Below, piece by piece: positions 20,550 through 30,400 of a stretch of 64,000 nucleotides of DNA; position 1 is the first letter of the stretch; the number at the start of each line of letters is the position of its first letter. The DNA comes from Paralithodes platypus. Lineage: Eukaryota; Arthropoda; Malacostraca; Decapoda; Lithodidae. The notes under the pieces were generated by a model. That model searched no databases, was not told the origin of the DNA, and was given only the letters and a program-made list of their open reading frames with translations. Where the stretch lies: NCBI GenBank assembly GCA_032716605.1, contig CM064530.1:6232991-6296990 (forward strand), in the 5' to 3' direction. The translations under genes were made by a program, and so were the position numbers.

Positions 20550-21150
20550 TTGGCCAAATAAGTTGTGTCTCCGCTGTCATTACGTTTTGCTCTCTGTGTG
20601 TTGTATTAATGTCTGTCAAATGCTGAATATGGTGTGTATAGATAGGCTCTATGTGCTGTATTTATGTCTGTCAAATGTTGAATATGGTGTGTATAGATAG
20701 GCTCTGTGTGATGTTTTAATGTCTGTCAAATGTTGAATATGGTGTGTATAGATAGGCTCTGTGTGCTGTATTTATGTCTGTCAAATGTTGAATATGCTGT
20801 GTATAGATAGGCTCTGTGTGCTGTATTTATGTCTGTCAAATGTTGAATATGGTGTGTATAGATAGGCTGTGTGATGTTTTAATGCCTGTCAAATGTTGAA
20901 TATGGTGTGTATAGATAGGCTCTGTGTGCTGTATTTATGTCTGTCAAATGTTGAATATGGTGTGTATAGATAGGCTCTGTGTGCTGTATTTATGTCTGTC
21001 AGATGTTGAATATGGTGTGTATAGATAGGAACATATGTTTGTATATCTCACTCAAAACGATTAATTAGTGTTTAGATAGTGCTCATACCAATTCTTGATT
21101 GAAATATGCTTGGTGCTGCGACATCACTTATTTGGGCAAATGTACATTTG
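20550..21150. mobile_element. Family D mariner-like MITE with internal 55-bp tandem array
   Basis: The ends TACAGTTGGCCAAATAAGTT and ACTTATTTGGGCAAATGTAC are imperfect inverted repeats. The interior differs from other D copies by about eight repeats of a 55-bp unit, GTCTGTCAAATGTTGAATAT plus GGTGTGTATAGATAGGCTCT plus a variable segment (about 20600-21030). A 67-codon ORF is an artefact of the array. Confidence 0.75.
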
Positions 21151-21173
21151 GCTATGTTTACATGTTGCACTTA

Positions 21174-21530
21174 ACCATTTCAGTATTATGAAACATTCTT
21201 TCCTTTACTTTCTGGTTATTATGTAACTATTTTAATAAGTTTAGAAAGGGTCTGCACAAGTATACATTATAATTGAAATCAACTTTACCTCTCTGATTGC
21301 TAGAGCTGGATAAAATCACCCAGTGTCAGTGTGATTAAAACGTCAAAGGATAATCTATAATATATTAATTTCACCACAACACCAAACACCTCCAATGAAA
21401 TTAATGAAAGCATATAATTATGTGATCCACCGGGATTCGAACCTGGGTTATCACACACAGATTTTTAAACACTCTAACCATTACACCACGAAGACGGTTA
21501 CGGTACCATAATACTGAAAGAGTTAGAGCA
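21174..21530. mobile_element. Family A-like element containing a SINE
   Basis: AACCATTTCAGTATTATGAA at the left and ATAATACTGAAAGAGTTAG at the right are inverted termini. Between them are weak family A arms and, at about 21385-21505, an S1 SINE. Confidence 0.45.
21385..21505 (-). mobile_element. tRNA-derived SINE (type S1), best preserved head
   Basis: The minus strand reads GTGGTGTAATGGTTAGAGTG (A box), then CAGGTTCGAATCCCGGTGGA (B box), then the S1 body ATATGCTTTCATTAATTT. Both RNA polymerase III boxes look intact. The spacing and the lack of a clean anticodon stem argue against a functional tRNA. Confidence 0.7.
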
Positions 21531-21789
21531 TTGTACTATAATTGGTGTGATATTGGGTAAATGCTTTATGGTAACCTTAATATTATCTAAGAGTAACCAA
21601 CAATTTGTGAGGTAACAATAATGGGTCCTGAAGTGAGTCATACATTCTCCCTACCGCCCCACAGAAGTCACATGTGGAGTACAAGGTCAGTCAAAGGTTT
21701 GGCTGTTATATAAATTAAATATAATACGGATACTGATAATCATATATCTCTCAGCCCTAATGTCTCCTTCACACGAGCATTCTCTCTCA

Positions 21790-22015
21790 GGCGAGAAATG
21801 CACGGGTGAGGTTGTTGTTGTTGTAGTTCCGAGTTCGGTTGACTGAAGCCGCACCAGATGCTCGGGCCCCCGTAGGGGCTAGGGTGAGATGAGATCTGTC
21901 TCTGTGAGGGCAGCAGGGGAGGAGATCATCAGCCCATGGGCTTGCACCCCGGCCCAATGCCCCCACCGTCCGCAGCCCCCTTTGCAGTGCCACCCAATCG
22001 GGTGATCTCGCCAGT
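21790..22015 (-). mobile_element. LINE 3' UTR with AAC tail
   Basis: A GC-rich segment ends, in minus-strand sense, in AACTACAACAACAACAACC, the same kind of AAC tail as the LINE at 18016-19888. The 68-codon minus ORF here has no domain. Confidence 0.4.
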
Positions 22016-22319
22016 ACTTAGATCTCTACGACTCGAAGGGGTGAATATGATCTCAATAAACTCTCTAAATAACCTTGGTTCTTCTTAAAATTAGATTAAC
22101 TTGCTCATGTAGTAATGTACACCCTATGTGGTGGATTGTGTTCTTTTATTTAATAATTTTCATTTTAGTAAACGTTGTTTCCACATAGCGATTTTGATAA
22201 TTTAATTTGACTTTATATTGTCCTTGTCCCAATTTTGGTTTGTTTAGTTTGCAAGTTTTACATTTTAATTCCATAAAATCGTCAAAGTTTTAGTCAGAAT
22301 AAAAAAAAAAAGTGTCATC

Positions 22320-22975
22320 ATGCTGAAGGGGTTAAATGAGTCATTGGAGCTGGTGAACAAGTTTTGTTACCTAGGAGATACCATCTCTGCCGGTGGTGGG
22401 GCCAAGGCTGCCACTGTTGCTAGAATTAGATGTGGCTGGGGGAAGTTCAGAGAACTGCTGCCAATCCTGACCATGAAAAGAATGCCTCTCCCCCTGAAGG
22501 GAAAGGTGTATGCCTCATGTGTTAGAAGTGCAATGACGTATGCCTCAGAAACATGGGCCGTTATAGTAGAGGATGTCAACAGAATGGAACGTAATGAGAT
22601 GAGAATGGTGAGATGGATGTATGGGGCCAGGCTACAGGATAGAATAACAAATGTTGAGCTGAGGAGACGTTTAGGTATAAAGAGTATTAGCGAGGTGATG
22701 CGTACAAGTCGACTGGGATGGTATGGACATGTGGAGAGAATGGATGAACAAAATTGGGTGAAAAAATGCAGGTCTGTGATTGTGGAGGGAGCTGCACCAA
22801 GGAGTGGACCAAGGAAGACCTGGGATCGGACTATACGTGCCGATCTCAAATCCAAGAAATTGACAAGTGAAGCAGCCCTTAACAGGGTTGCCTGGAACGC
22901 CGCCATTAGGACAAGAGACTGAAACTGCACGTATGTGTGGAACACTCAGTCTTAAAATGTTATGTATGTAAACCC
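22320..22975 (+). mobile_element. RTE-like LINE copy 2, 3' part
   Basis: An uninterrupted frame of 200 codons encodes the same post-RT domain as copies 1 and 3, from LELVNKFCYLGDTISAGGG to AAIRTRD, with the 3' UTR GAACACTCAGTCTTAAAATG and a short TATG tail. It is 5' truncated and begins right at the TTAA end of a family A MITE (GCTGAAGGGGTTAA, 22322-22335), so it probably landed beside it. The minus ORF 22367-22945 is a shadow. Confidence 0.85.
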
Positions 22976-22977
22976 TT

Positions 22978-23075
22978 AGACCAATGTCTCATGTTGGTCC
23001 AGTATAACCAAGTCCGGTTTGGTCTTGCAGGTGATTATTGGTCGTCTGATGGTCCATGATGCTAAAAATGGAGGT
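22978..23075 (-). pseudogene. Decayed copy a of the BANP terminal exon
   Basis: On the minus strand ATGGACCATCAGACGACC, CACCTGCAAGACCAAACCGG and TATACTGGACCAACATGAGA align with the true BANP exon at 24262-24365 (ATGGACCACCAC.., CACCCTCAAGACTGAACCGG, CATACTGGACCAGCACGGGA). The His run is shortened, and a frame change plus TGA destroy the reading frame. No splice acceptor was found. Confidence 0.7.
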
Positions 23076-23232
23076 TAGATTAATTTGATTATGAAAGAAT
23101 ACAAAATGAATAAATAAGAATGTAAATAAAATCCATATCCTGCTTTTGTAGAGTCATTATTTCCATACACCCCTACCAACAATTTCCATTACCAAACTGC
23201 CTCAATAACCAGTATGTGAATCCATAGCGATC

Positions 23233-23910
23233 CCATATCCTGGCGCGTTTAAATAAATAACACCCCGTTCTTAACATTAATCATCCATTACAAACCCTAA
23301 TGTACTTGAATAAACTAATGAAAGCATATGGTCCTCCCGGGATTCCAACTCGGGATACCACACCCAGAACAAAAGCATCTAAACCATTACACCACCATCA
23401 CAGTATCATCAGTATGCCAGGTCCGAAGCGGTCTTGAGTGTGTTGGTGTGATTATCCATGGTGGTGGAGGAGATTAGATTTGCTAGATTAACATACAAAA
23501 AACCTGCAATCAAGCTCTACTAAGGTTATCAAATTCCCCTCATCAGTGCTCCAAAGTAGACTATTTAATCACTGAATAATAATTAAGTAACACCCCATTC
23601 TTAACATTAATCATCTATTACAAACCCCAATGTACTTGAATAAATTAGTGGAAGCATATGGTCCTCCTAGGATTCGAACTCGGAACACCACACCCAGAAC
23701 ATAAGCATCTAAACCATTACACCACCATCACAGTATCATCAGTATGTCACGTTCAAAACTTGGTCTTGAGTGTGTTGGTGTGATTGTCCATAGTGGTGGA
23801 GATTAGATTTGCTAGATAAACATACAAAAAACCTGCAATCAAGATCTACTAAGGTTATCGATTCTCCTCATCATTGCTCCCAAGTAGACATTTTAATCAA
23901 TGAATAATAA
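23233..23910 (-). repeat. About 345-bp tandem duplication with decayed BANP exon copies b, c and S1 SINEs
   Basis: Two units (about 23233-23580 and 23581-23910) are roughly 90% alike. Each holds an S1 SINE (23285-23405; 23590-23735) and, next to it, a short piece of the BANP terminal exon (about 23410-23480 and 23742-23802). On the minus strand copy b reads CACACCAACACACTCAAGAC then TCGGACCTGGCATACTG, matching the real exon's CACACCATCACCCTCAAGAC and CCGGACCTGGCCATACTG. The SINE begins exactly where the exon similarity stops. Confidence 0.7.
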
Positions 23911-23929
23911 TAATAATAAAACAAAAATG

Positions 23930-24125
23930 TGGTAGCCCTATAATTACATACAAAGAGGGCCTCGGAGTTGGACGGATCCTAAATTGAGTGGTCAATCCTG
24001 TAAATCCTTCAGTTAACTGGCTCGGGGTGTCCCTCTTACAGGGAATAGGTCCGCTAGGGGGCCTTCTGTGTATGGCCACCCTCATTAAGGGGAGTAAGGC
24101 GTCCAGCAATAGATAGATATATAGA
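23930..24125 (+). mobile_element. SINE or LINE tail with RTE-type 3' end
   Basis: The 3' end GTGGCCACCCTCATTAAGGG, then AAGGCGTCCAGCAATAGATA, is a variant of the RTE tail at 35430-35475 and of the SINE tail at 58720-58765. This copy contains the uninterrupted CTCATTAAGGGG, the empty counterpart of the insertion at 28649-29128. Confidence 0.6.
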
Positions 24126-24241
24126 TAGCCCTATAATTGAACATAAAATCAGAAAAAAGCCCTCTCAATTATCAACCTTAAAATGTTCCTGGCCAAGAGT
24201 ATCATCAACTCCCTGTACTAAAACAACCGATCAACAACACC

Positions 24242-24472
24242 TCAATCGTCTGTTTCCGAGTCCCTGGTGGCCAATATCCCGTGCTGGTCCAGTATGGCCA
24301 GGTCCGGTTCAGTCTTGAGGGTGATGGTGTGGTGGTCCGCCTGGTGGTGGTGGTGGTGGTCCATGGTGGAAGAGGAAGAAGAGGTCAGGGTTTCCAGCTC
24401 CTCTCCACTCAGAACTTCCCCCCCGTTCATAGACACACCGGACGAGTTACTGATCAGGATGCTCTTCTCACC
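24242..24472 (-). CDS. BANP: BANP exon 8, terminal exon
   Basis: Acceptor TTTACTTGCAG|GGT and stop TGA at 24242-24244. It encodes Ser-rich and His-rich segments, LKTEPDLAILDQHG and an acidic end (RDSETDD). Three decayed relatives of this exon lie just downstream at 22978-23802. Confidence 0.85.
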   Translation of the reverse strand, partial: GEKSILISNSSGVSMNGGEVLSGEELETLTSSSSSTMDHHHHHQADHHTITLKTEPDLAILDQHGILATRDSETDD

Positions 24473-27400
24473 CTGCAAGTAAAGATGAGTTAGAACATAA
24501 GAACATACGAAAATGGGAGTCTACAGAAAGCCGATTGTCCCACGCAAGGCAGATCCCTCTCACACCCAACCCTAATTACAAGTACAAGTTACAAGTTACA
24601 AGTACAAATTACAAGTTGTATGTATGTATTTCCTCAGGCCCATTCCCCACTTTTCCTATTTGTTTTGGGGTTTTTTCTGGGGGCGGCCGACTCATGACAG
24701 CCCGAATAGGGACAACACAACAGAAAACATTGAACTCACAAAAACAAAATACAAATTCACACACATCTAGGTCACCCAGGAGAAGACCCAGAGACCAGGG
24801 TCACCAAGGTCCCTCCAGCACTCCCCTGGTCCCCTGTATTTGATAGCATATAAGATTCCCTTTATGGAAAATACACTAATAAAATTCCAAGAATTTTGTT
24901 ACAGCCAATGGGTCTGGTATATTAAAGAGGTATCTGAAATCCCACCTCCCTACAGGTGAGGTTGAGAAAATGGAGCAGGATTTAGTATTTGGGCTGTACC
25001 CTCTATGGGAGGCAGGTTTTCCAATCTGGAGCAGAGTTATCAAGTGGATAAGGCTTTGCTAGCAAAGTTAATGACAAATATCAATAAAAACCTAACACCA
25101 AGATCTTAAAATTGAGGCAGGCTGCCAAACGAAAGACTATTCACCCCCAGGGCTGGAAAAAAAAAATGGGGGTTAGGAGGACCTCTACCCATGTGTTAAG
25201 AGGAAATATAAGAATATGACCTACAGTCAACCCTCGGCTATCGCGCCAATTTGGTGCAGCTATAAACGGGCAATAGCTGAAATAGCGATAGCCGCATTGA
25301 AGAACTTATGGGGATAAGTAGTGTCCACTGCATGTCGTAAGAGGCGACTAAAATGGGGATGATGGAAGTCTGGGCTACCGTTCATCCTATTTGGTCCATT
25401 TCAGCCTCATGGTAGCTATGGGACATCAGAGCACCAAATCTAGTCTCTGGAACGGCTGCTCTTGCCCAGACGAGCTGCCTTGGGGCGTTTGGGATGGTTC
25501 CGTACTTGCACTTCACCCCCTATCTATCATTGTTTGTGTCCGTCTGTCTATCTCTCTCTCTTACGGTATGCATGTGTGGGCATGTGAATGCTGTATGTAT
25601 GTATGCATGTGAATGCTGTATGTATGTATGTATGCATGTGTATGTTGTATGTATGTATGTGTGTGTGTATATATACTGTATTTATATGCATGTTTGTATG
25701 AGCATGTATTTGTATGTATTGGGGGTGGGAGAGATGTGGATGGCTAGATGGATATTGATGGGTAGATAGATCAATAGATAGAGACTCCATTTTAGTCATT
25801 ATTATTATTAGATATACAAGTTAAAGTTATAAATAATATTTGCCTTAATGCCTATGAAAGTTATTATATTCCAAAACAATATAACTCCATTCAAATGTTC
25901 CAAACAATATTGCCCTGCTTTCACCCCTGAATAGAGGCATGGGTGAGGTGCACTACCTAATGCAACATAACTTCTCAATAACTCTCTACAAAAGACTTTT
26001 ATATCGGACTCACTGAGGGTTGTGACAGAATCTGCTCCTCAGACAGAATAATCTCCTGAGTGTCCTGCAGCTGGGAGATCTGATCCGAGGTAGCACTCAG
26101 GATACGAAGCTCACAGGTGGGCGACTGTGTGATGACCTGGGATACAGAAGAAAAATTAATGTTATAAGGCCATTTTGATTGTAAAATTATGTTTAAGCAT
26201 TCACATTGGCAGAAGCACTGTTGCAGCTGCATTATATTCATAATAAAACAATGATAGTGGAGGGAAGGCAGTCAATCAGTAGGCCAAGGCAGATATGGGA
26301 CAAGATTAAGGGTAGGAATAGGTGGGCAAGCGGTATGTTGTCATCATTGTGGTAGGGTTACAGGTCAAGGTTAATGAAAAAAGTACCGCTAACGCTACTA
26401 GCGGTACTTTAAATATACGGTACCGCTACCACCGATATTAATCTAAATTTGAATATTTTTTTTATATTCAAATTTAGATTAATATCGGTGGTAGCGGTAC
26501 CGTATATTTAAAGTACCGCTAGTAGCGTTAGTGGTACTTTTATTCATTAACCTTGACCTGTAACCCTACCACAATGATGACAACATAAACATTACATAAT
26601 GCCGGTAGTTTTGCTATTTAAATCGTATACACAATACTAAGAAAACATACGATACATCAGTACTGGTACAAGTCTCCCTCCCTATCCGATCCCCGAATTT
26701 ACTTTATTATTATAGGTTTTTAGGTTTGGGTTTTGGCTGGTCTGAGAACGCATCCCCATTTACCCCATTAATTTTAGGGTTTGCTAGGCGATTTTTCTAT
26801 TTAAGATCGGGTTTTCAGGAACGTAACCCAATCGTAAATTGAGGAAACCTGTACTATAATTTATGTTCTAACCCAATTGCCAATAAACAGTATAACAAAG
26901 AAAGTATTTGTAGGCTAGCCCAAATTAATTTATATGTGACAACTAAGTGGACTGAATGAATAGGAGTTTATACGAGTAGCGTATAATTTGTCTAGTTATT
27001 TTGGGTGTATCGTAACCTTATAATTAGTATGTATATACCTGTACATATATTAGTATGTACAGCATACCGTACATACCCTATAGTTGGGGGTGGACGACTC
27101 GAGACAGAGCCCTAGATAAATAATTTACACAGTTAATTTTTTTTTTCAAGTGGGAGACAAGAATAAACTTTGAGATGTAGTATGTACTTGGCTGACTGTA
27201 TGCATACTAAACAAGAAAATAAGTGTGCAGATGATAAGAAATTAAAGGGAAAAGAAAAGAGAAGATAAGAAACTGAGTGAGAATGAAAGAGGACAAACAA
27301 AATAGAAAATAACTTAATATTAACATTACTGAGGTGTAAGTTTTAGTCCGAGATGAATAAGAAAGCGTAATAATTAAGTAAAAACTAACTTTAACATCAC

Positions 27401-30400
27401 TAAGGTCCAAGTTTGAGTTCTGCAAGGAGTCAAAGTCAAAAGATATGTCCTCCGTCACTCCCGGATCCTTGCGCACCGATGACGTGTGTCCTATCTGGGG
27501 GGCCTGGAAGAGAACGGTATCACTTTAATACAACAACTACAACAACTACAACAACTTTAATACATAACATCATAAACTAGCCGAGGTGCCCCAAACCTGT
27601 GCATGTTAACCCCTGCACCCCGAGGAACGTCCTGGATTTTTTTTTTTTTTTTTAAGGAAGTCTGGGAAGGCATTTTTGTTAACCTATGGGACAAACAAAA
27701 TTTATATATTGCTCGAAAATGGCCAAATCAAGCAAAAGCTTCAATAAAAATCAAGTATAATATCGTAATATCCCACAGGAGGTCAGATCACATAGTGTTA
27801 AGTCTATTTACATATAAGAATTGGCTAATAACTAATTAATGACTTAACTTTATTGACCCAAGGGCCACTTCATATTTCAAAATGGTGGCCAACTAGAGGT
27901 GGGGTTGAATGAACCTACAGGCCCCATCCAAGGACTGAGAATTCTTAATGGGATACGGATAGGTTTGAAATCTTGTTGTACGAGTGTTCTTTTTTGGGGA
28001 GTAGTCAAATGCCTTCCTTAAGAGCAATGGAATCACATTAGGCATTTCTGATCACCACCTGAATAACTGAAATACATTTACGAGCTATGGAATCATTTAT
28101 TGAATATTGTACGTTAATTTTTATAAATTAACAGAAAATTTTGAGTTACGGTGTAGTTTTTAACGGTGAACACTCCCTTGGTTGACAGGGCTAGGGCGTG
28201 CTCTCGTTACAGGGACTTTACTGGACATTTGCCACTAATCGCTAGACCTCAAGTGTCCAAGCTCTTGACGCCTGCCAATGGCACGGTGTGGGATCTAACT
28301 GTCGATCCTTTGATCAGCAGTCAGCCACGCTACCGACCATGCCACGGCCCGCAGCATAAACTGTCAAAATAAATATACAGAAACATAATGATGTACCCTG
28401 GTGGATTTGGGCGTCGTGACCATTCCTCTGATGCGTCTCTTCCAAGCTGACCGACACTTGGAGTCCATGTTCTGACAGATCTTGTGCCAAATTTTGGACG
28501 TCAGGTTAAACTTGTACTGCAGGTGGCACCGGATACCGAAAATCATCAGAGGGTCCAGTTGACGCTTGTTCCATCGACCTGAGGAGGGAATGACCAATGA
28601 ACAGATCTATCTATCTAGCTATTGCTGGACGCCTTACTCCCCTTTTAACCCTCCTGGCCCGGTTGTCATTTTAAAATGACACCACGAATTAAGGGCAGGA
28701 GCCCGGGTGTCATTTTAAAATCTGTAAGCTTGAAAGCCTATTCAGCTTGGTCTGAACGCCGTGCGTCCGACGCATGTAAACAAAGCCGATCGTTACGTCA
28801 CCGCACCTCCGAAAACAAGAAAGAGAAGACTCGTTTGTTATTGTATGTCTGTATGTCGTTGTTTCAGTAGTGAAAAGATCGTCATATTGCTAACATCGCC
28901 TGCAAGTGCTCTCCACTGAAATCGTCATCACAACTGAACCAGTTGACATAGAGAGCTCTACTCAACGCCAGTCTACAGATTGGAAACCGCACTACATTTA
29001 TAGATGCGTGGGAAATTTCTAGCAGTTAAACTAAACAAAAATACGGTAGCCTAGGCCTAGACGTTTTTCGGCCAGATCGCCCGGGTAGCCCACACTGTCA
29101 TTTTGAGAGCCTGCCCGGGCCAGGAGGGTTAATGAGGGTGGCCATACATTACATACATACATAAAATTTTAAGACTGAGTGTTCCACACATAAGTGCAGT
29201 TTCAGTCTCTTGTCCTAATGGCGGCGTTCCAGGCAACCCTGTTAAGGGCTGCTTCATTTGTCAAGTTCTTGGATTTGAGATCGGCGCGTATAGTCCGATC
29301 CCAGGTCTTCCTCGGTCCACCCCTTGGTGCAGCTCCCTCCACAATCACAGACCTGCATTTTTTCACCCAATTTTGTTCATCCATTCTCTCCACATGTCCA
29401 TACCATCCCAGTCTACTTGTACGCATCACCTCGCTAATACTCTTTATACCTAAACGTCTCCTCAGCTCAACATTTGTTATTCTATCCTGTAGCATGGCCC
29501 CACACATCCATCTCACCATTCTCATCTCATTACGCTCCATTCTGTTGACATCCCCTACTTTAACGGCCCATGTTTCTGAGGCATACGTCATTGAACTTCT
29601 AACACATGAGGCATACACCTTTCCCTTCAGGGGGAGAGGTATTCTTTTCATGGTCAGGATAGGCATAAGTTCTCTGAACTTCCCCCAGCCACACCTAATT
29701 CTAGCAACAGTGGCAGCCTCGGCCCCACCACCGGCAGAGATGGTATCTCCTAGGTAACAAAACTTGTTCACGAGCTCCAAAGACTCATTTCCAAAATTCA
29801 CAGCCACAGGATCATCACCTAACACAAGCTCGCCTTTGCACACTATGCACTCAAATTTCTCTATTTCTGACTTATCCTTCGGCAGGGGTCCCTTTATTCT
29901 ACTACAGTTCTTACTCCCATGGTGTACCCAACATCGACAGATGCTACATTGAGTTGAGTTAGCGCCCACTCCCTTTCCACACACTGCACATGGGTATGCA
30001 CCGCTCTTTTCCACATTGCCTCGTCTCAATCTACAATGCATAACCTTGGGTTTGTTAATATTGACTCTTAAACCCTTGCTCGCCATGCCCTCTTTCCACT
30101 CTCTGAATTTGGCCTCAGCATCTTACACACTGTCAGCTATTAGGACTAAATCGTCTGCATAAAACAGTTCCAACGGGAGTCCGCCTCTAAAAACTCTAGA
30201 CAGTGCCTCCAAGACCATAATAAAGAGGAGGGGGCTTAACACTGAACCCTGATGGACTCCAACACAGACTGCGAACTCATCATTCAGTACACCCTTCACC
30301 CTCACCGCACTTCGCGAATCCTCATACATCTTCATTATCACACGCACCAGCCACTCTTCCACACCAAGTTTCCTCATAGCCCACTGCACAACATCTCTAG

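Noticed and set aside
21385..21505. Functional tRNA gene
   Set aside because: Both promoter boxes are present, but the cloverleaf and anticodon arm do not close, and the same sequence with a common body recurs at several sites. It is a SINE. The same applies to 58605-58680.
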